Source: Candidatus Saccharibacteria bacterium UBA1932 (GTDB lineage Bacteria > Patescibacteriota > Saccharimonadia > Saccharimonadales > Saccharimonadaceae). Taken from it: a DNA stretch of 64,000 nt. Below the pieces are notes generated by a model. The model was given only the letters and a program-made list of their open reading frames with translations, ran no database searches and was not told the origin of the DNA. The translations under genes and the position numbers were made by a program. This document shows positions 35,649 to 43,607 of this stretch, in pieces. The stretch is from assembly GCA_002337095.1 (NCBI GenBank), contig DDFI01000014.1, positions 1 to 64,000 on the forward strand. Reading direction: 5' to 3'. The first letter of the stretch is position 1. Every line of letters begins with the position of its first letter.

Positions 35649-36170
35649 ATGTTGCTAGTACAATACAACAATGAAAGATCTGATGCGAGGTATGAGAGCT
35701 GGGGAGATGCGATACTTCCTGTCGTAGCTATTATTCAAAGTAATTATATCGTCGATGATCGATATGCAAACTACTACCCGCACCAATACTCTAAAGCTCA
35801 ATTAAACGAGGTGCATGGAGACATACCAAGAACCTGGGTAGGCGGAGAAAAAAACGTCATCTCCTTTCCAGAATGGGCAAACGATCCACTATTCTACAAT
35901 TACTTTATTGAAGATGGATTAAATCGCTACGATTATGCGAATCAGGTACTATCAAAATACATTAACGAACAAACAGGTTTGTTTGCAGTCGAGATCTTCG
36001 GCTCCATCGAGCGCGCGCAACTAGAGGTAGAAAAATATTATAAGTTAATGCACCAAGATTACAACAAAAAGCGCGGTTTGGAAGACGTGTCTTTTGAGGC
36101 TGAAGCACTCACCTTCGATTCGATTTATCGTACCTGGCAGAAATTTCCTATATTAATCGATCAGACGTAA
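35649..36170 (+). CDS. Putative immunity protein for RHS tip 1
   Basis: 173 residues, starting at an ATG with GAGGAGG ribosome-binding site just after the RHS stop codon. An in-frame ATG at 35610 lies inside the toxin-tip coding region and is less likely. The product is cytosolic, rich in Tyr, Asn and Glu, and encoded by low-GC DNA like the tip. The family is not recognised; the immunity role is inferred from position, size and shared base composition. Confidence 0.7.
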   Translation: MLLVQYNNERSDARYESWGDAILPVVAIIQSNYIVDDRYANYYPHQYSKAQLNEVHGDIPRTWVGGEKNVISFPEWANDPLFYNYFIEDGLNRYDYANQVLSKYINEQTGLFAVEIFGSIERAQLEVEKYYKLMHQDYNKKRGLEDVSFEAEALTFDSIYRTWQKFPILIDQT

Positions 36171-36242
36171 AGGTTCGCCAATCCTTAAAAAGTCGAAATA
36201 GCATATAACACAAGCTTGCACTTTAAGATAGAATGCTCATCC
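36171..36242. other. Short AT-rich spacer between RHS cassettes
   Basis: No gene, terminator or promoter is recognisable. In the frame of the following RHS fragment there is a TAG at 36229-36231, so tip 2 cannot be read from upstream. Confidence 0.5.
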
Positions 36243-36480
36243 CTTCGGCGAACAACTCCCAGACACCACCGACCCCAAAAACACCGCCCCTGGCAGCACC
36301 TACAACTACGTAGGTATCCATCAAAAACAAACCGAGACTAAATTCACCATCCGCCCTATCCAAATGGGTGCACGCGTCTACCTCCCAGGCCTCGGCAGGT
36401 TCTTGCAGGTTGATCTGGTAGAGGGTGGCACCCTTAATAACTATGTGTATGCGATGGATCCGGTGAATCAGAAGGATTTG
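36243..36480 (+). repeat. RHS tip-junction repeat, copy 2 (displaced)
   Basis: Diverged copy of 34893-35135. It begins abruptly within the RHS core (FGEQLPDTTDPKNT) without its own start codon and runs to NQKDLNG. This is the usual form of an orphan RHS tip. Confidence 0.8.
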
Positions 36481-36993
36481 AATGGGGAGTGGCTACAGCT
36501 CATTGCGATAGGAGTGCTTATAGCGGGTAGCGTTGCTCGCGCGTCAAAAGAGCTCCAAAACAATCCTGGCGATGGCATGAACTGGTTTAATATGGGCATG
36601 GCTACGGCAGGCGTATCTAGCTTCTCATCGGGTCTTCGTGCCCTTCAGTCCTCAGGCGCAAGAGCCGCCCCTCAAAGTATCTTAGGTACTCCATCCAGAT
36701 CGACGGCAACTATTTCAAGAGAAGCGAAAGAAACAATCGACTATCTTAAACAAGTTAAGTTTTCATCCCCGGCACCGAACACAGCAGGCGGCTCAGTCTG
36801 GCGAAATGATGGGGGTAACTTCGGCCAAGTATTACCGAGATTTAGTAATGGAAGTGAAATCAAGTATTATGAGTGGGATGTGAGACCAAAGGTTCCTGGA
36901 CAAAGTAGGGGCCTGGAAAGATTGGTTACAGGCACAGATGGATCTATATGGTACACTGATGATCACTACCTAACCTTCAAAAGAATTGAGTAA
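36364..36993 (+). CDS. Displaced RHS tip 2 with a barnase/RNase Sa-type ribonuclease domain
   Basis: 209 codons from the first in-frame ATG, which lies within the RHS junction (MGARVYLPGLGRFLQVDLVE). It may be silent until recombined into the full RHS gene. After NQKDLNGEW comes a linker and then a C-terminal domain. This reads GGSVWRNDGGNFGQVLP, YYEWDVRPKVPGQSRGLER and WYTDDHYLTFKRIE. These match the guanyl-specific microbial ribonucleases (barnase: FSNREGKLP ... DHYQTFTKI; RNase Sa: FQNREGVLP ... YHEYTV ... TRGTRR ... GDHYATF). By this alignment the catalytic residues are Glu170, Arg182 (with Arg186) and His201, all present. It is followed by its own SUKH-like immunity gene. Confidence 0.8.
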   Translation: MGARVYLPGLGRFLQVDLVEGGTLNNYVYAMDPVNQKDLNGEWLQLIAIGVLIAGSVARASKELQNNPGDGMNWFNMGMATAGVSSFSSGLRALQSSGARAAPQSILGTPSRSTATISREAKETIDYLKQVKFSSPAPNTAGGSVWRNDGGNFGQVLPRFSNGSEIKYYEWDVRPKVPGQSRGLERLVTGTDGSIWYTDDHYLTFKRIE

Positions 36994-37007
36994 CTCGAGT
37001 AATATGT

Positions 37008-37013
37008 TATAAT
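37008..37013 (+). promoter_or_regulatory. -10 box of the tip-2 immunity gene
   Basis: TATAAT at 37008-37013, about 25 nt before the ATG at 37039, in AT-rich DNA. It suggests that the immunity gene is expressed even when its toxin tip is silent. Confidence 0.5.
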
Positions 37014-37038
37014 TTAATTTAAACGGTAACAACCATCA

Positions 37039-37587
37039 ATGGATAATGACTACAAAAACATTTTGACGAAAGCGGGTATTCTGTATGGAGACGGTCTGGA
37101 TGAGCGTGCCATCGGTGCGATAGAGGCTGCCTTTAGGGTGCGTCTGCCAGTTGAACTGCGCATATTCTTGACAGAATGTACGCCAATAGGTCCGGGGTTT
37201 CCTGATTGGACAGCTCCGTCTGAAATGGCCCGCGGTACACTGGAATATATTTGCGAAGCATTTGAGTTTGATATCGAGCATAATGGTTACTGGCATCCAC
37301 TTCTGGGAGAGAGGCCATCTAGTACTCTTCGGGCTATTGTTCAGGCTCGGTCAGTTGTCAATAGCCACCCCCTTCCTGTACCAATATACGGACACCGTTT
37401 TGTAATGACGAATGAGGTGAGCGGAGCTGCCCCTGTCATATCTATAGTGCAGCCGGGCGACACAGTAGTGTATAGCGAAAATATCAAAGATTATCTAAAG
37501 CAAGAGTTTTTGAATAAGCTACCCGACCGTTCCCCAATCACTACAAATGCTCCTTTTTGGTACGAGGTACTTGGCATCACGATGTAG
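37039..37587 (+). CDS. SUKH (SMI1/KNR4)-like immunity protein for RHS tip 2
   Basis: 182 residues, cytosolic. The segment IGAIEAAFRVRLPVELRIFL followed by IGPGFPDWTAP has the SMI1/KNR4 pattern (helix, then LPxExxxFL). The later PLPVPIYGHRFVMTNEV and SIVQPGDTVVYSENIKDYL fit the beta core of that fold. SUKH proteins are well known as immunity proteins next to nuclease toxin tips. Its position right after a ribonuclease tip supports that role. Family assignment is by motif only. Confidence 0.7.
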   Translation: MDNDYKNILTKAGILYGDGLDERAIGAIEAAFRVRLPVELRIFLTECTPIGPGFPDWTAPSEMARGTLEYICEAFEFDIEHNGYWHPLLGERPSSTLRAIVQARSVVNSHPLPVPIYGHRFVMTNEVSGAAPVISIVQPGDTVVYSENIKDYLKQEFLNKLPDRSPITTNAPFWYEVLGITM

Positions 37588-37633
37588 CCGAGGAAGGTGG
37601 AAGTTGAAAGGCCGGTATTGAGCTAAGACTATA

Positions 37634-37765
37634 TCCCGCCCTATCCAAATGGGCGTACGCGTCTACCTCCCCGGTCTTGGCCGCTTCCTACAGGTTGATC
37701 CGATTGAGGGTGGTAATGATAATAATTACGCTTATGTGGGTGATCCGGTGAATGGGTTTTCGATG
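37634..37765 (+). repeat. RHS tip-junction repeat, copy 3 (partial)
   Basis: Starts in the middle of the junction (codons for RPIQMGVRVYLPGLGRF) and ends around DPVNGF. It is shorter and more degraded than copies 1 and 2. Confidence 0.75.
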
Positions 37766-37846
37766 TCGATGCGACAATATACACTATCTTGCACTCGCAG
37801 TCCCCATGACTTCTCTCATCTAAACATTGACGAACTGCACCTATAG
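37649..37846 (+). pseudogene. Remnant of a third RHS tip
   Basis: 65 codons. The first 37 are RHS core end (MGVRVYLPGLGRFLQVDPIE, then YVGDPVNGF). The remaining residues (SMSMRQYTLSCTRSPHDF and on) are too short for a toxin domain and run into the promoter of the next gene. It is best read as a decayed displaced cassette. Confidence 0.75.
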
Positions 37847-37847
37847 G

Positions 37848-37858
37848 TATAATATAAT
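37848..37858 (+). promoter_or_regulatory. Promoter of the 37863 gene
   Basis: Two overlapping TATAAT boxes (37848-37853 and 37853-37858), 9 and 4 nt before the ATG at 37863. TTGACG at 37827-37832 is a possible -35. The transcript should be leaderless. Confidence 0.6.
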
Positions 37859-37862
37859 CGAT

Positions 37863-38483
37863 ATGAAATTCCGCTTAAAATTGCCCAGAACCCGCAAATC
37901 TCTCTTCCTGATAACTATCACTGCTGTCATGATACTCTGCGTAAGTGGAGGTATAGCGTATGCATTGTATGGTCGCGCACAAGCCAAGCCCGCACAAACC
38001 GCCGCAAGACCAGCCGTAGAGACTCACAAACCACAGCCAGCGTCGCACGCCGAGCCAGCACCACAACCCACACCGCCAGAAGCAAAATCCAACGCAGCAT
38101 CGCAGCAAAAAACACCCACAACCACTGAAGATCGCACTCGGGTTATTCGATTTTCTGACAATAATGTTGATATGAGCGAACGCCAAGTCAGGCTGCGCGC
38201 CTGCAACCAAAAATTAAATGATATGTACGCAGAGCATAATCGAATCACCGCATCACTAACTCAAAAGAAAGCAGCCGCCCTCGCCGAGTTAGAGTCGATG
38301 TACTCCTCTGGTGCATTCGCAAAAGATCCCGACGGCAACCAGCTCACCACAGACCAGCAATACCAAGCGTATCAGCTCGCTCGCTCGTATGCCAGCCAGA
38401 TATATGACGATAAGCTTATGGCAGTCGCTCGCGAAAACGAGGCGGCTGATACTGCACAGTACGCTGAATGCCAGAAAATCTAG
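37863..38483 (+). CDS. Membrane-anchored protein with Pro/Ala linker and helical outer domain
   Basis: 206 residues. The ATG at 37863 follows the -10 boxes directly; an upstream in-frame ATG at 37827 precedes them and is rejected. A basic start (MKFRLKLPRTRKS) is followed by a transmembrane helix (LFLITITAVMILCVSGGIAY), then a Pro/Ala/Gln-rich spacer of about 60 residues and a C-terminal helical, probably coiled-coil region with two Cys (about 100-206). Function unknown. Confidence 0.75.
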   Translation: MKFRLKLPRTRKSLFLITITAVMILCVSGGIAYALYGRAQAKPAQTAARPAVETHKPQPASHAEPAPQPTPPEAKSNAASQQKTPTTTEDRTRVIRFSDNNVDMSERQVRLRACNQKLNDMYAEHNRITASLTQKKAAALAELESMYSSGAFAKDPDGNQLTTDQQYQAYQLARSYASQIYDDKLMAVARENEAADTAQYAECQKI

Positions 38484-38654
38484 GTTTAAATATCGATAGG
38501 CGCCCTACGATAGCCACTTTCACTACTTATAGTGTCGGACAAAAATAATACGTGTCGGCGCGATTGTGATAGGCTGCTGCCGGAGCGCTGCTACATTACC
38601 AGCTTGGCGCCACAGCCAACTCGGAGTATACTACTACTAATAACCGGAGGAATC

Positions 38655-39296
38655 ATGGCCACACCAACTATTCGATCAAAATTGCTACGCTACGTAACGG
38701 CACTCTCGCTGGGGCTCGTCACCGCACTACTAGCCGGCCTAGCGCTGCGCTGGCAATACGCGCCACTACTGGGCTGGGACGTGTTTGCACTTACCATCGT
38801 CGGGACGCTGCTATGGGACCTGCATGGCCACTCCGACCGCGACATGGCGGCATTGGCCAAACGCGACGACATGAGCCACTCGGCTGTCGACGTCATCGTT
38901 TCGCTCGCTAGCGTCATGAGCATCATCAGCGTATTTGTGCTACTATCTGGCAAATCAGACGACGCCACGCCACTCCTCTGGCACGTCTGCCTAGGCCTTG
39001 CGACCATTGTCAGCTCGTGGCTGCTGCTGCACACGCTCTATACGCTGCGCTATGTCATATTGTATTACCGAGGGCCGCGCGCTGGCGGCATCGAATTTAG
39101 CGGCACGAGCCATCCACAATTTAGCGATTTTGCCTACTATGCCTACACCATCGGTATGACCTACCAAGTGTCTGACACCACTGTTACCGACAGCGAAATC
39201 CGCGCCGTCACGCTACGACACGCCATATTGTCGTATATTTTTGGTACCGCCATCATTGCAGCTTCGATCAACATGATCGTCTCGCTTGGCAGCTAA
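38655..39296 (+). CDS. DUF1345-family membrane protein
   Basis: 213 residues from an ATG with a GGAGG ribosome-binding site; the frame continues upstream to 38532, but that part is hydrophilic and unlike the family. Five or so transmembrane helices are visible. The segment SHPQFSDFAYYAYTIGMTYQ followed by VSDTTVTDSEIRAVTLRHAI is the DUF1345 signature. The family has no established biochemical role. Confidence 0.85.
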   Translation: MATPTIRSKLLRYVTALSLGLVTALLAGLALRWQYAPLLGWDVFALTIVGTLLWDLHGHSDRDMAALAKRDDMSHSAVDVIVSLASVMSIISVFVLLSGKSDDATPLLWHVCLGLATIVSSWLLLHTLYTLRYVILYYRGPRAGGIEFSGTSHPQFSDFAYYAYTIGMTYQVSDTTVTDSEIRAVTLRHAILSYIFGTAIIAASINMIVSLGS

Positions 39297-39318
39297 ATTA
39301 CCACGGCACACCACAAAC

Positions 39319-39347
39319 TTGCAATTATACACATTTTGCGGTATAAT
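39319..39347 (+). promoter_or_regulatory. Promoter of the 39356 gene
   Basis: TTGCAA (39319-39324), 17-nt spacer, TATAAT (39342-39347). The ATG is 8 nt downstream, so the mRNA is leaderless. Confidence 0.75.
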
Positions 39348-39355
39348 ATATAGAT

Positions 39356-40843
39356 ATGAAGGTGACTGCGCTATCGCTAGGTTCGATACTTCTTGCACTA
39401 TGTGCATTAGTAGCCACGCCCGGCGCGCTACCTATTAGTCGCGCAGCAGGAGTATGTACACCCAGCCTTAGTATCGCCACCGCCGTAACCGGCAGCCAAA
39501 CCCGCAGCAGCCTATCTGGATCGGCCACAATGTGCGCAGCAGGCGACACCGCTACCATCGGTATCCCTAGCCAGTTGAGCATCCCGAATGGTACCACTGT
39601 CAGTGGTGGGGCAGTTACAGGAATCGTCAGCGGTAAGACAATCATGCTCACCGTCGTATCGCCAGGCGCCATTAGTGGCGCAGTCAGCGGCCAAACCGCC
39701 GGCGCAACGCCCACCACCCTCACCTGGACACTCAACGGCACGCCAATCGCTAATGATACCGTCAGTACTGTATCTGGTGGGCCAACCTGGTTTAGCAAAT
39801 GGACCAAGGTCAACAGCGCCACCACCACGCTATCAGGTATCATCTCGCCCGTACTGCCACAAGACGGCATCCAATTTACTATGCACGACTCCCTGAGCGC
39901 CGGGCAAGCCTGCAAAGCGGTCAATATATTTGTATATACAAACGGTGTCGGCGCGTGGGCGGGGCGAGGCCGCTGTAGCGCCGATGGCACCAGTGCCGAA
40001 TCGGTGCCAGGCGATTTTCTGACCTGGAGCGCCGGTCGCCGCGACCCGCACGCTGGTTCGTACATCACCTGGCTGGTCGAGGCCACAATTACCGATCCCA
40101 CCGTCGCCAACTACTCTGATCGCGCCACCATCACCTCGTCGTATTATCCTAGCGCTAGCGTGTCTGCAACTATCGCCGCCCCTGCAAAAAACACCGGCAA
40201 CGCCGCTGCGCCTAGCCCTACCGCTGCCGCTAGCAAAAAGCCCAGCTTCAGCCTCGAAAACTACGACGACACATTGGCAAGCGGCGACCGCGATACCGCG
40301 CAAACCGCCAAATCGATGCCTCTGCACAGCGCTGCCACCGTACATGTGCTGCTCACCAACACCGGCGATGAAGCCCTGCAATTCGAGTCGATCACCTCGA
40401 CGCTCGCCAACACACGCGGCACGGTACTCGTCCCAGATCTCGCATGCCAGCCCAGCAGCAAAACCGTCACCCTGGCGCCGCGCACTACATTTAGCTGCGA
40501 TATCGCGCTCAGCTCGCCCGACGAAAGTGGTGAATTTGTAGTGCAATCAAGCGTCACCGCCCGCGGCGTCGATAGCGGCACGCTACTACGCGCTAGCGAC
40601 GCCTGGTATATGCGCAGCGATCCGCTCGTTGGCACGCCACTCGGCGCCATACTGCCGCCCAGCATCAGCGATGCGCTCGCGACACAAAGCGCACCTAGCC
40701 TGCTACTGACCGTAATCGCCGGCCTGTGCACCAGTGGTGTCATCGCTGCACTCATCCTGCTGTGGTACTACCGCCGCCGGCACCCAAAACGCCCCATCCG
40801 CATCCAGCACGCCAGACACCGCCGCGGCCTGCGTATCCGCTAG
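39356..40843 (+). CDS. Secreted, C-terminally membrane-anchored surface protein
   Basis: 495 residues with an N-terminal signal peptide (LSLGSILLALCALVATPGAL) and a C-terminal transmembrane helix (LLLTVIAGLCTSGVIAALIL) followed by a basic tail (YYRRRHPKRPIRIQ). The outer part is Ser/Thr/Ala/Gly-rich and beta-stranded. The segment VHVLLTNTGDEALQFESITS resembles DUF11/Ig-like surface repeats. It probably displays a stalk on the cell surface. The partner is unknown. Confidence 0.8.
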   Translation: MKVTALSLGSILLALCALVATPGALPISRAAGVCTPSLSIATAVTGSQTRSSLSGSATMCAAGDTATIGIPSQLSIPNGTTVSGGAVTGIVSGKTIMLTVVSPGAISGAVSGQTAGATPTTLTWTLNGTPIANDTVSTVSGGPTWFSKWTKVNSATTTLSGIISPVLPQDGIQFTMHDSLSAGQACKAVNIFVYTNGVGAWAGRGRCSADGTSAESVPGDFLTWSAGRRDPHAGSYITWLVEATITDPTVANYSDRATITSSYYPSASVSATIAAPAKNTGNAAAPSPTAAASKKPSFSLENYDDTLASGDRDTAQTAKSMPLHSAATVHVLLTNTGDEALQFESITSTLANTRGTVLVPDLACQPSSKTVTLAPRTTFSCDIALSSPDESGEFVVQSSVTARGVDSGTLLRASDAWYMRSDPLVGTPLGAILPPSISDALATQSAPSLLLTVIAGLCTSGVIAALILLWYYRRRHPKRPIRIQHARHRRGLRIR

Positions 40844-40846
40844 CTA

Positions 40847-40855
40847 TGCTATAAT
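40847..40855 (+). promoter_or_regulatory. Extended -10 promoter of the 40866 gene
   Basis: TGCTATAAT (40847-40855), 10 nt before the ATG at 40866. Confidence 0.65.
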
Positions 40856-40865
40856 GCGTGTATCT

Positions 40866-41567
40866 ATGACACGCCCCGTTATCGGTATTGTGCCGTCATT
40901 CGACGAAGCGACCCGGCTGACATTTACGCCGCGGGCGTTTTTCTTGCGGCGTGATTATACAAATATCATCCGCCGGGCAGGCGGCGAGCCGCTGATCATC
41001 ACACCCGACATGTCCGACCACGCAGTGCTGCGGCTGTGCGATGGTATCGTGATTTCTGGCGGCGACGATATCGATCCCACGCACTACAACGAACCGCTGC
41101 TCGATGGCCTCGAGTCGTGGATCCACGAGCCAGACGAACGCTACGAGTGGCTTGCCCGGCTCATGCCGCTGCTCGATGCAAAGGGCACGCCGCTGCTCGG
41201 TATTTGCTATGGCATGCAATTCCTCAATGTTTACTACGGTGGCAGCCTGTATCAAGATATCCCGACGCAGCTGCCAGGCGCGATCAATCACCGCCAGGTG
41301 ATGCACGAGGTGACATTTGTGCACAACATGCTCGGTCAACGTGCCGGCGACACAGCTATGGTGAATTCGCGCCATCATCAGGCGATCAATCGGTTGGCCG
41401 ATGGTTATACTGTCACCGCCAGTGCTAGCGACGGCACGATTGAGGCCATCACAGGCCACAGCCATCGCTACGGGCTGCAGTGGCATGCCGAAGCCGATGA
41501 TTCGGGCCACGGCCTGTATCGTGCATTTGTGGCACAGTGCTCGCGTGATATCATAGAAACATCGTGA
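40866..41567 (+). CDS. Gamma-glutamyl-gamma-aminobutyrate hydrolase-like (peptidase C26) protein
   Basis: 233 residues, class I glutamine amidotransferase fold. IGIVPSFDE opens the protein, ISGGDDIDPTHYNE is the family loop, and the catalytic Cys lies in GICYGMQ, with His-Glu in GLQWHAEAD. These match the PuuD/peptidase C26 family, which hydrolyses gamma-glutamyl amides. The frame is open from 40734, but the TATAAT at 40850 lies between, so the ATG at 40866 is chosen. The stop overlaps the GTG of the next gene. The substrate is not determined. Confidence 0.85.
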   Translation: MTRPVIGIVPSFDEATRLTFTPRAFFLRRDYTNIIRRAGGEPLIITPDMSDHAVLRLCDGIVISGGDDIDPTHYNEPLLDGLESWIHEPDERYEWLARLMPLLDAKGTPLLGICYGMQFLNVYYGGSLYQDIPTQLPGAINHRQVMHEVTFVHNMLGQRAGDTAMVNSRHHQAINRLADGYTVTASASDGTIEAITGHSHRYGLQWHAEADDSGHGLYRAFVAQCSRDIIETS

Positions 41568-42187
41568 GATTACGCATCCTTACCCTCAACAACTTAATTT
41601 TTGCATTTATTCTGCTGCTCTGCGCCGGGATTGCCGCCAGCGCCGTCACCACCACTGATCCGACGTGGGTCAAATGGCACTTTAGCCAGCTCGGCGAGGG
41701 TGGCACGCTATCGGCGCACATGTTCAACACCACCATGATTGTGAGCGGGCTGATCCTATGGCTCTACGCTTCCCAGCTGCGATCGGCCATGATGCGGCAA
41801 CTATCTCGGCACCAAGTAGCAGATTTTGTACACCTGTATCGGCTGATGTTTCGTTCACTCGGCGTAGCACTAGCAGGGGTCGGGCTAGTTGCCCGCGACC
41901 AACATCTTCTGTTGCACGATATCTTTGGCTACAGCGTCTTTACGCTGTGCGTACTGCTGGTATTTGGCTCGGCGTTGATTCCGCAATTTTTCCCGCGCGA
42001 TCTACAGATGTACTCGGCAGGCGCCACCATTATTACGGTGTTACTGTGGGCGATCCACGCTGGATTTCAGGGCAATATTGTTTCGATGACTCAGGTTGAA
42101 ATCGTCGGTGCCACCGGCATGTTTATCTGGCTGTGGTTGTTTACGAGCCACATTACCAGCAACTCTTTACGAAACCCCGCCAACTAG
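41564..42187 (+). CDS. DUF998-like membrane protein
   Basis: 207 residues from a GTG that overlaps the previous stop (GTGA, 41564-41567). Five to six transmembrane helices (LIFAFILLLCAGIAASAV, MIVSGLILWLYA, LGVALAGVGLVA, YSVFTLCVLLVFGSAL, GATIITVLLWAIHAGF) with the TWVKWHFSQLGEGG loop between the first two resemble DUF998 proteins. The overlap suggests co-expression with the hydrolase; the shared role is unknown. Confidence 0.7.
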   Translation: MRLRILTLNNLIFAFILLLCAGIAASAVTTTDPTWVKWHFSQLGEGGTLSAHMFNTTMIVSGLILWLYASQLRSAMMRQLSRHQVADFVHLYRLMFRSLGVALAGVGLVARDQHLLLHDIFGYSVFTLCVLLVFGSALIPQFFPRDLQMYSAGATIITVLLWAIHAGFQGNIVSMTQVEIVGATGMFIWLWLFTSHITSNSLRNPAN

Positions 42188-42189
42188 TG

Positions 42190-42195
42190 TATAAT
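42190..42195 (+). promoter_or_regulatory. tuf promoter -10 box
   Basis: TATAAT at 42190-42195. The -35 region (TTACGA, 42167-42172) is weak. The start should be near 42202, giving a leader of about 105 nt. Confidence 0.6.
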
Positions 42196-42206
42196 TGGTC
42201 GCATAC

Positions 42207-42272
42207 GCGCGACGCGTTTTGGTCTGATGTTGTCCCTAGTGGACGACCCTAGTCCTAGAGCTCGCGTCGTGC
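42207..42272 (+). promoter_or_regulatory. Structured leader of the tuf mRNA
   Basis: GCGCGACGCG (42207-42216) pairs with CGCGTCGTGC (42263-42272), 10 bp with one G-U. An inner GTCC-CTAGT-GGAC hairpin lies at 42232-42244. The helix starts a few nucleotides from the predicted 5' end and could stabilise the message or serve autoregulation. Confidence 0.45.
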
Positions 42273-42308
42273 CAAATAATACTAATTAGGTAAGGAGAAC
42301 ACTTACAA

Positions 42309-43493
<1,185 letters not shown>

Positions 43494-43513
43494 TCTCGGC
43501 CTACACCCATCGC

Positions 43514-43541
43514 AAATCCCCGGATCATTCCGGGGATTTTT
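43514..43541 (+). terminator. Terminator after tuf
   Basis: AAATCCCCGGA (43514-43524), loop TCAT, TCCGGGGATTT then TT. Confidence 0.92.
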
Positions 43542-43558
43542 GGTATGCACAGCACAAA

Positions 43559-43584
43559 CTATCCCCCAGAGTTCTGGGGGATAG
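43559..43584 (-). terminator. Terminator after the DEAD-box helicase gene
   Basis: CTATCCCCCAGA / TCTGGGGGATAG with a 2-nt loop. On the minus strand it is followed by TTTG, a short U-tract. Confidence 0.65.
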
Positions 43585-43607
43585 ACAGCATGCCCAAGTA
43601 ATTGTGG

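Noticed and set aside
28930..37846. CRISPR array or insertion sequence in the RHS island
   Set aside because: The repeats are three long diverged coding junctions, not short regular repeats. No transposase motif or terminal inverted repeats are seen.
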